Shown: piece by piece, positions 11,690 to 22,090 of the stretch
Position numbering within the stretch: the first letter of the stretch is position 1
How the letters are laid out: every line of letters starts with the position of its first letter
Source: Angiostrongylus vasorum
Lineage: Eukaryota; Nematoda; Chromadorea; Rhabditida; Metastrongylidae
Direction of reading: 5' to 3'
NCBI GenBank assembly: GCA_018806985.1
Contig: JADANN010000234.1
Span: forward strand, 49,770-113,769
Length of the DNA stretch: 64,000 bases
The notes under the pieces: generated by a model
What the model saw: only the letters and a program-made list of their open reading frames with translations
What the model was told of the DNA's origin: nothing
The model's database searches: none
Made by a program: the position numbers and the translations under genes

Positions 11690-12148
11690 AAGGACTCTTT
11701 GAGCATCACAACTTTCTTCGACGCTTTTCGTGAAGAACCTTTGACCATCGGGTCTGTTGCCTTCCTGCAGTGCGTTTGCCACCTGATGAATTCAGTTGCT
11801 AACGGTTCCCGTACATCGGTTGTCGTTTGTTCGCATTACGCGTCCGGCTCACCTTATCTTTGTCTGTTTGGCGTACAGAACGGCATATTAATTTTTGATC
11901 ATTGATTGATAGTTGGGATCGTTGATCACAGTTCGGAGCTCAAGAATCCCTTCCCTTACTTGTGTGAAACAGGGATGCTCATTACATCGTCCTTTCGACT
12001 GCGCGTGCTATAACATTCTGTGATCTTCTATTCTGCTCACTCTGAGACCAGGATTCTCACAGATGCTCTTGAAAGCTCAGCAGGCCTCTCACTTCCTACT
12101 GCTCAACTGTGGAGCTAAGTGATTCATCATGTTGATTGAGGTCAGTGT
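11690..12148 (-). pseudogene. RTE retrotransposon C-terminal fragment A2
   Basis: On the minus strand this encodes broken pieces of the region after the RT catalytic core. They run from a LAPQLSSRK-like phrase near 12120, through an EGI/LRQRS-like stretch near 11940, to DGQRFFTKSVEESCDAQRV near 11700. It lies directly upstream, in the sense direction, of copy A. A single open frame (11558-11782) runs across the join between this 3' fragment and the 5' part of copy A. The last 30 or so residues and the 3' untranslated region of the element are missing at the join. Confidence 0.7.
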
Positions 12149-13204
12149 GGGGTTATCCATGATAACAACTGAGTGATGCAATCAAGTTGCATCACAGAAT
12201 TTAGCGGAAAGGTTCTCACCATATTGTGGGCATCGTTGATTTCTTTGTACAATTAGAGGAACACGACTGTGCAAACATTGATAGCCAGTAAGGATGATGA
12301 GGAGGCAACCGCCATGAAGTTCTCCGTGGATCGTCCTTGTTCCATGAAAATCTATGGCACTTCGTTTCACAACGTGTGAAAACACATGAACGCACAAAAT
12401 GTATACATTAATTCTACAAATTTCTTTACAATAGCAGCAAATGGGGCTGGTGTATGAGGCAAGAAAGAAAAACAGCTCTGAACGAGTGGAACCGAAGACA
12501 TTGCACTAAAAGCTTGTTTCGTCGACAGAATGCTGACGAACTGGCGAATTCAAATAACGATGCTGGTTCTGTGCCTACAATGGCAGCGGTAGTAGGCGAT
12601 CCATAGTTCTGACGTGCTCCATTCCTTCGCAATGTTGTCATTGCTGTGAACATCAATACAAATAGTCACAAATATGCAGGCATTTTTTTCCTACTTGAGT
12701 TCAGCCTGTTACGTCGTCATGAACAGGTCATTTGACTTATCGAAGCAATCACTGTTGCCAAGCTATTGAATCCTAGCCGTATAGCGGTAATCCCATCTCC
12801 GATCCACAAAGACATACGAGTGTCAATGATGAAGACCTTGGAATTCTCTATTTCCTGGTTACCTCGGGAAACCAAGGTATACTACGCCCGCCTGGCCCTC
12901 ATAGTGGACTAAAGACGAAATATCTTCAAACTGCGGCTGAATTTACCACACATCACCATAAAGACTTCCCACATACGCCGACGACAAGGAAACTAGAGAA
13001 GGAATTCGCTGCAGATCCACGCTATTTGAAGACAAGTCTAACTACTAAGCAAAGTTTCTTTCCATTGCAGTGATTACAGGATGACAGTGGTTTCTAGAAA
13101 AGATTTTTCAGTCATTTCGTTGTCGTAAGCGCAAACCCTTGTAAATTTGTCTGAAATGGTAACCAATTAAGCTTTTCACTAGGCATTTCAACTAGGAATT
13201 TCTC
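12149..13204. other. Unassigned sequence
   Basis: No gene, RNA or repeat is recognised. Open frames at 12182-12397 and 12426-12656 on the minus strand are short and unrecognised. Confidence 0.35.
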
Positions 13205-13360
13205 AGGCACTTTGACCTTACACCTGGCGCACTGGGCCCTCCACCATCTCGGAGTCAGGAAATTGGTGGCCGACTAGTTTAGGAGGATAAAAGCACTGAC
13301 CTGATACATCGATGGACGACAGCAAGTCACAGATATGGATTCAAACACCTCTACAATGAC
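13205..13360 (-). repeat. Dispersed repeat R2 (copy b, diverged)
   Basis: On the minus strand, TATCAGGTCAGTGCTTTTAT then CCTCC, CCACCAATTTCC and ATGGTGGAGGG line up with the core of R2 at 20270-20330 (TATCGAGCCGGTGCTGCTAT, CCTCC, ACCAATTTGCC, GTGGAGGG). It is the most diverged of the five copies and its ends are approximate. Confidence 0.4.
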
Positions 13361-13856
13361 ATGAATGGAGACGAATGCACGGCGCACCCATCAAGATTGG
13401 CCAATGCCAAAGACTTCATCTCTTATTCTTTTTTTGATAAGCTTACACGAGGTTGATAAACAGTTTTGCTCGGCTAACGTTTCGACGTCTTCGTCTTCGT
13501 CAGAGCCGGCGATCCGAGTCGATATATCTTCTATTCTTCAACATTGTGTATCTCCTTAATGCTTTACTGCCTCATCGGTGAAATTTCTGCATTCCGTCCT
13601 TAGGTGTCGATTGCGATTTACAGTGAAAACAATCATTTCCTGGAAGAACCACCCGAGTTCTACATTTCTATACGATATAGTTATCTTATGCCAGAAAAGA
13701 ACACTATGTAAGTGCATGCGTTAAAAACAAGTAGTGTTACACTAGAAATGTAAAGCTGCGTGTCCGTTGAACGAGCGAAACCAAGTAGAAAGCTCTGGCG
13801 ACGAGTAGAGGGATTTACTGGGAGCTCCGTTTAAGACACTTGGCGATTAATGGAAC
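13361..13856. other. Mostly unassigned; contains a small structured motif
   Basis: The only notable part is 13471-13508 on the minus strand. There a CGGCT/AGCCG stem encloses CTGACGA, a GACG-AAGA-CGTC hairpin and GAAAC, in that order. This partly resembles the core of a hammerhead ribozyme but lacks a convincing third stem and cleavage triplet. The remainder has no recognisable feature. Confidence 0.35.
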
Positions 13857-14073
13857 TTCACCTGTATCACCTGTCGCCTGCTGATCGTCGAGTGACTAGA
13901 GCGGGTGCCAGTAAATATTCCATTGCTCACTATCGTATACAAGGATGGCCCAGTTCTCGTCGCGTTGTAGACTCGTTGAGCGTCAAATCTTTCTCCTTGG
14001 GTTTTCATGGAGAACTCTGAAAATGGGGTCGGTGATCTTCCTGCGGTACGTTGGACATCCCTGATTAATGGAA
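13857..14073 (-). pseudogene. RTE retrotransposon 3'-end fragment D
   Basis: Only the extreme 3' end of the element is present. It covers the last codons around the final W-rich segment and then a short tail, AGGTGATACAGGTG, at about 13857-13872 read on the minus strand. The same arrangement, with the tail AAGTGATACAAGTGATAT, ends copy C at about 18140. Severe 5' truncation is typical of target-primed reverse transcription. Confidence 0.65.
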
Positions 14074-14724
14074 TGATATGTCATAAACCAAAAATATAAA
14101 GAATAATGCGTCCAACCTTGATTAACCGCTTAGGAGTGCCCTGTGCTCCCCACGCCGCTGAACATCGCAGAGGTGATTGCACGCATATTTGGTTTATGCA
14201 ACGACTTTTGGGTGTTTAACGATATATCAGCTCATCATTTTTATCCTCGCAGACATGTCTTCTACCACTTTGTCGACTCGGAGAGATGAAGGGTTTGGTT
14301 CAGTCACGGTGAGGAGTCGAATAAACGATCATGTGCGTATTGCACGGCACCTCTGCGACATTTCCATTTCGAGTCATGTGACAATATGTACGTTAGTGGA
14401 GAAACTAAGCATTTTTTTAGAATTAAGCTCGATGTGCCGATCGAATTTCAATCACAGCGCCCTAGGATGAATGTGAATATTAGCACTTATTGTTTGACAG
14501 TTTTCATATATTTCTACAATGTGGTGTCTTTTTTCTCTCGAAAAACGCACTTATCAACACATTTCCGACACTACGTATTGACTCCAATTCGAATGCGTCT
14601 AAAAACACTAATACGGCCCTTCTGCTTCAAACAGACATGTCTCAGCCCAGAGTGGATTTTACCAAGTTAATCAAGGAACCTTCGAATTTTACAGACCTTT
14701 GCTAGCAAGATCTACGCTCTTTGA
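14074..14724. other. Unassigned sequence with one exon-like stretch
   Basis: A stretch at 14253-14308 is preceded by TCCTCGCAG and followed by GTGAGG, and reads MSSTTLSTRRDEGFGSVT from an ATG at 14255. It could be a small exon, but no partner exons or family are recognisable. I do not call a gene. Confidence 0.2.
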
Positions 14725-15005
14725 CTATGCCACGTGTTCTGACTTTCTGGAGCCCTTTTTTTTCCTGGTTGTCCGTTCGATCCAGCGCCCCATGATGACC
14801 AGCCTCCACTTCCACCCGAGGTTGGCAACCGAATTAAAGGCTTGTCTGAGAGGATAGCATCATTGGATCGATACATCGGCTTGATGCCACCGCGTGTCAT
14901 TGTGAAAGCCAGATATGCATTTAATCACCTCCAACGATGCTTAGTGAAGTCAGATGCATGGTGCATCCCTCAGGGACTGAGCAGTGCCGAATGCTTCAGC
15001 GTTTT
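14725..15005 (-). repeat. Dispersed repeat R2 (copy c)
   Basis: On the minus strand, TCCCTGAGGGATGCACCATG, AAGCATCGTTGGAGGTGATT and GATGCTATCCTCTCAGA follow in the same order and spacing as in the plus-strand copy at 20185-20300. The 3' part (14725-14800) departs from the other copies. No coding role is recognised. Confidence 0.55.
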
Positions 15006-15779
15006 ATCTTTTATTAATTCTCTGCTTGTGATTTTCAAATTCCAGAAAGTAGGGTTACTTATTCATGGATTAAATTTTCAACCCAGTCGTGGTCTTCAAA
15101 CTACAAATAAGATCGGTTGCTAAGAAATACGTGAACTTTTTATTGATTTTACGAAAAAGCAGAAACATCCAGACGATAAAAACCAAGCACTAATGAAACG
15201 CCTGCATACTTTTTTTGTTACAAACAACTCCTTGTAAATACCAAGCGAGTTTAGATTTGTCACAGAACTCTGGAATGCTCAAAACGTTCTCCTACGCTAG
15301 AACCTCTCCATGGTCAACGACACTACTGGTAACAAGTAGTAGCAAACGTCCGAAAAACTACTTTTCCCAAACATTGGACGTAAAATGTCTGTACATTAGC
15401 ACTCTTTGTTTAGGTTCCAAAAATCCACTTGGCCCATCAACACCAAATGTAACACTGTGACACCGGAACAGATTAACAACCAATTAGTTTAAAGCATTCA
15501 CCTAGATATGAATTGAAATCCTTCTGGATAATGGAATAAGACGCAAATTCAACGAACTACGTGATACAACACCGTATATCGCGCGGATCTCTGCTGCGCT
15601 CGTCATGCACAAAGGTCTTCAGATTAGTGTGCGAGTTCGGCTGCCAGGCAGTACCCTATAACCTACACTCATGTCGTTCGTTGGATGCTGGTCGGGCCGA
15701 TTTTCCCGAATCCTAGAGATTTCTGCTACACAGTTCTCAGGTCTTCACCAAAAACAATCACCAAGGTGGAAAACAAAGG
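15006..15779. other. Unassigned sequence
   Basis: No supportable gene or repeat. The 81-codon plus-strand open frame at 15215-15460 has no recognisable family. Confidence 0.35.
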
Positions 15780-15900
15780 GTACCCCTCACAGAGAAAACT
15801 GATACCAATTTTTTCTACCTCACATGGATGACAGGTTTGGTTGGCAAGCGCTGTTGGTGTGCACACCATCGAGGGCAATCGCGTCGCCCCGATAAGAGTT
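15780..15900 (+). repeat. Dispersed repeat R2 (copy d, partial)
   Basis: CAGAGAAAACTGATACCAAT, CTACCTCACATGGATG and AGGTTTGGTTGGC correspond to CAGAGAAGTCTGATACCAAT, CTACCGTGGAGGGATG and AGGCTTGGCGGC at 20288-20342. Only the 3' half of the repeat is recognisable. Confidence 0.45.
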
Positions 15901-18139
15901 GTTGAGTTTACTTAAATAGGAAGCACATCTTTGCAAATCCTTATCTCACTAAACCCATTTCGTAACAGTACGAGATAAGGAAAAAACGTGTACAATTGCT
16001 GACAGCTTTACACCATCATATCCCATACAAAGGCTCGGTTTTTACTACAAGTCGTCTATAATTCCTAATAAAAGAGAAAGCCGTAATACAGCAGCGCAAA
16101 GAATGCCAAATAAATTATGGTGAACAAACTTCGATCATCCGAATTTTTGAAAAATCAAGGTCTGCTCTACTTACATGGATTTTAACAGATTAAGCAAAGG
16201 TTAAAAAACGAAATTATTACTAAGATATCTAGAGTTTTCTAAAAGAACAAAAAACCTAGTTAAGTGTCGAATTCGCGATAGCAGCCACTTCTCTCTCGTA
16301 GAAAGTACTCGCCGGTGACATAGCAAATGCCAATGAAGTCACGAAGTGCCCACGATCACCATATAGATAGAATGGGAGACGAATCCCTTCAGCACATTCC
16401 TAAACCCACATGTTTAGCTTTTCTAAGCCTTAATAACCAACTTATTAACTGCCTTTTGATTAATAGATCTTAACAAGCTCCTAAACGCAGGTTTCTTCTT
16501 CCTCATATGTGATGTACAAAGTGCAGGATAGTTTGATGCGACAATATAAAATAAACAAAAGTACCTGCATGGCATGCGGCTTCAGCGTGTGCAGACGTTT
16601 GTCCATATTGACTTTCCTTAGTCACGGCTTTTTCCATGTGCAATCCATCAGTATTCCTGCCGGTGTTGATGCTTAAATTATTGAACAACTTGTTCCTACT
16701 CTTTGTTGCAGGAATAGACTGTTGATGAAGTTTTTTCATTAACGATGATTTCAGTTGAACAGGTGATTCTAAATGCAAACCGATGTGTAGATGTTTTGTT
16801 CTTGTCGCAGTATTTCATGTCTGTTATAGGGAAAACACACAAAATACGTGCTGCTTAATATCTTGCTTAGTCGTGGTTTATTACGTGTACCGCGCACGTT
16901 TGTGTTCTCTTTTTATAGATCGTGGAGGCGTTTCACGTGGACAATACCTCTTGTTGCCCTTCCGTCGTGCTTTTAGGACATTATTGCGGTCTCAAAGGAC
17001 TTCTGGTGATACAGGTTGGAGCCTTCGACTTAAGTAGGGCAGACGAAATGTCCAAAAAGCCCAGAGTTCCAACGCTTTTCCAACGGCGGGGTTAAATTTA
17101 TCAAATTCTCAGTGTTCTCACGAGAAATGTGAAATTTCTACCTATTCCAAAATCAATTCGATTACTGAAGAGAAGCTTTTTGACCTATCAATATGGGTTT
17201 GGTTCCACTGCGGAACTGTCTCAAAAGCGCGAAAAATCGCGCTGTGTGAGAAAGAGACCACAGAGTTTTTCTGTTCATTTGAGACGCTTGGAAAAGGCAC
17301 CGTTCTGTTTTATTGAGCGCTACACTTTGGAACATTAAGAAAAAGTGCATTCGTTGTTAGAACAAGTTTATTTCATTTCAGTGGGGTTCACTTCTTATTT
17401 GCCATTGTGCGGTTGTCCATGAATTCTAGGGAAAAATTCTGAATCTAAGGGAAAGCAAGTTCACGTGATCAACGCCTTCTGAAATTTGACGTATGACCGT
17501 TGTTTGCGTTATATGTTACATAAAATAAACACAATTCTTCAATGATTAGAAGATTTGTTGATTAGAGGACTTAAAAAGACTCTCTGAAGATGTAATTTTA
17601 AGTTTTTTCCTCTGGATTCATATTCTTATAGACTGAAATTTGCATTTCGGAATTTTTTCAACGCAAGCGTGGCAGAAAGGAAGAACTTCAAACAAAATGA
17701 AATAACGTATGTTTAGCTGCTTCGCTATTCAAAGAATGACGTTCGGTGAAGAAAGGAAAAGATGGATTTGTTGACTTTAAACGGTCCAGATTTCACCATG
17801 CTAAAGTAATAAAGCCTGTAGGAACACTGCGTATTTTTTTGGCTTTAAGTGAAAAACTGCATTTGTTTTCGAGCCTCTTACGTCGCACTATGACAATAGC
17901 CACTAAAATCGTATAGGTAGATTAAATGGGGGTTAGCTTGGTGGGATAGATGTGTTCCATTGTCTATTATCAGCACGCTTTCTTTGTTTACATGTATCTA
18001 TGAGTTCCTACCAAAAATATTTGTTCTTGCTTACCAGTGTTAAGTCTGCGCTGTGCACTCGGCTACATCAAGAATCGCTAGAGATGAATGACGCATATTC
18101 AGTTTGGAGTGGGTCTCAGCCAGGGTATACATAAATATA
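15901..18139. other. Unassigned sequence
   Basis: More than 2 kb of AT-rich sequence with short open frames in all directions. I recognise no family, RNA or repeat. The right border is the 3' tail of RTE copy C. Confidence 0.35.
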
Positions 18140-19636
18140 TCACTTGTATCACTTGCAGTCCCGTTGGTCGTCGAGTGACCTGAGTGGAAGCCAGTAAATC
18201 TTCCACTTTTTCCCTTTCGTGTACAAGAGTAGCCCAGTGGCTTCTGCTCACTCTAGAGCTCTTTTAAGCATCATATCTTTATTCCAGGCTCTTCGTGAAG
18301 AACTCTGACCACCGGATCGGTGGTCTTCCTGCAGTGCCTTTGACATCGCCGAGAAATCCGGTCACTGACTGTTCTTGTCCATCGGTTGTCATTCATATAC
18401 ATTACGTGTCCTTCCCACCTTATTTTCGACTGTTTGGCGAACAGAACGGCATCTTTGATTCCTGATCGTTGACGCAGGTCTGCGCTTCGGATCCCTTCAC
18501 TTAGTTGCGTGACACGGGATACTCCTAGCATCGTTCTTCCGATCGCGCGTTCAATAACGCTGAGTGATTATTCATCCTATTTAAGCAGCGACCAGGCTTC
18601 TGACGCATTGTTAGGACAGGAAGTACCGTTGGGTCGAAAAAGGTGCCCACAGAGTCGGGTGTTCCTTGACCTCCTTCACTACATCCTTGATGCTCTTGAA
18701 AGCTCCCCTAAGCCGCTCGCTTCCTCCTGCTCAACTCTAGAGCTAACTCGTTCATGATATTGATTTTCCCGACCTAGAGAGATATAACTGGAGCATCCGG
18801 AGATATTCGTTCCGTTGAGCGTGAATGGGGCATACGAAACCAATACGTTCTTCATGAACATCGTTTTTGTGATATCTGGTCGAAGACCAATCTTTCCATA
18901 GGCTTTATCAAAGTCGGCAAGCATTCGTTCCGCTTGGCTAATGTTTGGTGTTATAAGGACAATGTCATCAGGAAAGCGAAGATGGTGTAACTGCCGGCCA
19001 TCGACTTTCACTCCCATATTATCCCATTCCAATGTTCGCATGCCGTTCTGGAGGGTGGCGGCAAATAATTTTGGAGAGATGGTATCGCTTTGCCTAATCA
19101 ATCTTAATATCGTTGTAGAATGGTGATATCTTGGCTGTGAAATTTTTGAACAGCTCACAAAGAATCTTTGCGTGATGAGTGGGAACTCACTGACTGTCAA
19201 TGGCGTCAATGACTGCTTCTATCTCATTTGAGTCAAAGGCCTTCTCTAAATCGATGAATGTGAGACAGAGCGGTCTTTTGTGCTTTCGCGACACTTCAAT
19301 GAACCTTGTTATCGTGTGGATGTGGTCCATTGTAGTAAAATCTTTTGAAAACGCTGCTTGCTCACATGGCTGTCCTTCGTCCAGTGCTCTGTCAATCCTG
19401 TTTAAGATGACGCGAGTGAAAAGTTTGTAGACGGCAGACGGCATGCAGATTGAGGAGTAGTTGCCGATATCATGGAGGTCACCCTTCTTGAACAATAACA
19501 CGGTCTTGCTGGTCTTCCACTGAGTAGGAACATTGCTTTCAGACAGGGTAACGTGTGAAGAGCCGAGCCAGTGTGTTTACGAGGACTGGCGGAATTTTCT
19601 TCAGGTGCCGGTAAATTTGTTCGTGTCACCACCCAG
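18140..19636 (-). pseudogene. RTE-clade retrotransposon, 5'-truncated copy C
   Basis: This minus-strand copy starts in the linker before the RT (near 19630) and continues to the genuine 3' end (about 18140). RT landmarks in order are LLFKKGDLHDIGNY, YKLFTRVILNRIDRALDEGQ, CLTFIDLEKAFDS (first catalytic Asp present), SDTISPKLFAATLQNGMRTL and GRQLHHLRFPDDIVLIT. In the last, the usual FADD box reads FPDD with both Asp retained. The C-terminal region contains KIRWEGHVMYMNDNRWTRTV. Frameshifts at about 19200, 18690 and 19480 separate these blocks and there is no endonuclease, so it is dead. The 3' tail AAGTGATACAAGTGATAT is shared in type with fragment D. Confidence 0.85.
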
Positions 19637-19831
19637 TGTCTAGCTGTTTGACAATAGCGTTACTAAAGATAAAATATATGACGAATAATATAGGTCCACG
19701 AAACAACTTAGCAGTGCTTGGATAGCCATGCTTCGAAGTCAAGGCAAGAAATTAAGGGATATAATGTAGGTTTAGATGTAGCACATTTTTTGGAGGTATG
19801 AGTGCTGAACCACAGATATCTCTCACATGAG

Positions 19832-19985
19832 GGATCCCGATAGCCGGCTAGTCGCGAGGCTACGTGACGCAACCGAAGGTGCCGGATAGGTGGTTAACCG
19901 CGGACCAAAAGCGACCTTGCTTCCCTGAGACGCAGGTGGATCCAGGGGATGGATTCCCCTGTTTCTGCTGCGCCAAATGGTCGGT
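19832..19985 (+). repeat. Direct repeat R3 (left copy)
   Basis: AGCCGGCTAGTCGCGAGGCT, CGCGGACCAAAAGCGACCTT, CAGGTGGATCCAGGGGATGG and TTTCTGCTGCGCC recur with modest divergence at 20527-20668. The same sense orientation and the proximity of RTE copy B suggest the 5' untranslated part of an RTE element, but this is inference. Confidence 0.6.
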
Positions 19986-20164
19986 CTCAGTTAACCATCA
20001 TGTTGTAGGAGAGAACGATTAGCGTATGCTGGCACAGAATGACAGCTCAATACCGACGATGGCTTGCTGGGTGGCAAGATGAAGAGCATCTAGGGGTCGT
20101 ACAGCTTAGCTGATGCTGAAAAATGTTTTTACAACTTATTTTGTTTCCACTCCAAAGAAAAAAA

Positions 20165-20420
20165 ATAAAGCTTTCGGCATTGATCAATCCATGAGGGATG
20201 CGTCATGCGTTCGACTTCATTGAGCATCGTTTGGAGATGATTAACTAAATGCCCTACCGAAGTATCGAGCCGGTGCTGCTATCCTCCCAGAGAAGTCTGA
20301 TACCAATTTGCCTACCGTGGAGGGATGGAAGGCTTGGCGGCCATGAGCGCAGTGATCAACTCCACGTGCCTGTTGCAGGGCGCATCCGACCAGTGCGCCA
20401 AACGCTTCCCTTGTTTCTAC
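20165..20420 (+). repeat. Dispersed repeat R2 (copy e, best preserved)
   Basis: The copy runs from TTCGGCATTGATCAATCCAT to about TGTTGCAGGGCGCATCCG. It is the reference for the other four copies. It sits between the two R3 direct repeats. One frame reads RSIEPVLLSSQRSLIPICLPW, but the five copies do not keep a common frame, so coding is doubtful. Confidence 0.6.
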
Positions 20421-20524
20421 TTTATAATAGTTATTGTGAGTCTAAGTACTAGTGGGCTCACCTTGTTAACATTTGCTTAACTGCTTCTTTATTGGTCATG
20501 TTCCTTTAAATTAAGGCAGCTTGT

Positions 20525-20670
20525 ACAGCCGGCTGGTCGCAAGGCTACGTCGCGCGTCCCCAGGTGGCGGATAGAGGGTTAATCGCGGACCAAAAGTGAC
20601 CTTTTCTTCCCTGAGATGCAGATGGATTCAGGGGATGGACTCTCTATTTCTGCTGCGCCCATTTGGCACA
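20525..20670 (+). repeat. Direct repeat R3 (right copy)
   Basis: This matches 19832-19985 by eye over about 145 bp, including TCGCGGACCAAAAGTGACCT and TTTCTGCTGCGCCCATTTGG. It lies about 230 bp upstream of the first recognisable coding sequence of RTE copy B and may be its 5' leader. Confidence 0.6.
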
Positions 20671-20899
20671 TTCTTTCCGTATTCGCTAGGCGTATTCATG
20701 CATACGCGTGTAAGTGCATTCTCGCTTACGCGGATTGTATTCTACTAGTCAATTCGGCCAAAAGCCTGCAATCAAATGACAGGGAACTATGTGAGGCGGC
20801 TATGAGTCGCACCTCCAACAAATAAGCTCCATGTCCACTCTGGGAGAGTCTGGCAAGCTATTCGTGAGTATACCCAGCCCCCCATGTTCAGAGCACAGC

Positions 20900-21950
20900 A
20901 AGCTATACGTGGTTATCAAAAAGCTAAAAACAGTAAAAAGAAAAGGGCCTCATTCCCCTGAACCCCGAAAGAGGCACCATTTCGCAGCGTTAGGTAGGAC
21001 GAATAGGGACAGGCTGCTAAAATCTCAGGGCTACTGGAAGCTGCCTGTATTATAAAGAACCAAGATGACGATCTATGCCTACAATGCTCGTACACTTCCA
21101 TCCGAGTACTCCATAGAAGACTTGCTAATGCAAGCAAGAAGGATAAGGTACGACGTCATCGGCCTGACCGAGACGAGACGACGCCACCCATTGAACCGGA
21201 GAAGAACTGTTCCTCGGAATATGCGACAGTAGAGAAGTCGGCGTCGTCGGCGTTCTCGTCAACACGAGTTTGTCCATGAGCATCGATTCATTCGAACAAC
21301 CAACAAGCCGAGTCGGATGTTTGCGGTTAAAAAGATGCGGATCAATACAGGGCTTTGACAGCCTTCGTCGTTTATGAGCCGACATCAAACTCTGACGAAG
21401 AAGAAGTCGAAGCGTTCTATATGAACTTAGAGAAATTCTAGAAGACCATACATTCTTTAAGGTCATCATTGGAGATTTTCCCGCCAAGAATGGACCAATA
21501 AGAACGCCTGAAGAACGTCACATTGGGACCCACAGATTAGAATGGAATGATTACAGTGAGCGGCTCTCTGAGCTTACCATGTCGACAAAACCAACCATGA
21601 CCACTCGCAGTTCTGGAAGCCCCACCCTCAACGCTGGACGTGGGTCTCCCAAAGGAAAGTACGATAATGAAATAGACCACATCACAGTAAATCGAAGGTT
21701 TTGTCTTACCGATGTCGCTGACGCCCCCAAAATTCTACATGGGATCAGAACATCGCCTTCTTCGTGCAAGATTTTATTTCTCGCGAAAAAAGAGAAAAAG
21801 CTGCTAAATTCGAAAAACGATGTCCAAATCCACTACAAACTGGGGACTTGATCAGTTCATTAGTCGGCTGTTGGGAAGATGCCTTTGTTGATAACATCGA
21901 TGAGGAATGCGATCGGGCTCATTCAACATCTTCACGTTAGCGCGACGGAA
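20900..21950 (+). pseudogene. RTE retrotransposon endonuclease region, copy B, cut by the satellite
   Basis: This plus-strand copy carries the start of the RTE protein and its AP-type endonuclease, which nicks DNA to prime reverse transcription. Landmarks are [44 protein letters not shown] and KYDNEIDHITVNRRFCLTDV, then DNIDEECDR of the linker. It is broken. Frameshifts occur around 21185 and 21750, where the SDH-type catalytic box is replaced by a shifted frame reading GIRTSPSS. The copy stops in the linker at 21950 and satellite begins at the next base. Parts are almost identical to copy A and share lesions with it (for example FPAKNGP, and AAATTCTAGAAGACC where a longer sequence is expected). 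Confidence 0.85.
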
Positions 21951-22090
21951 GGCTCGATTTCCTGTCCTCGACATGCTTTTGCGGTGAATGGAATGGAAAG
22001 CACGGATTAGACATGTACTGGTAGTTGTATATTTCACACTGAAATAGGTCAGACTATCAGTGTTCTGACAAATGAGGACGATTAACGATT
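21951..22090 (+). repeat. First, truncated monomer at the left edge of the array
   Basis: The first monomer starts inside the B box (GGCTCGATTTCC). It lacks the A box and anticodon arm but has the rest of the unit. It follows directly after RTE linker sequence (GTTAGCGCGACGGAA). The junction therefore lies within about 10 bp of 21951. Confidence 0.8.
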
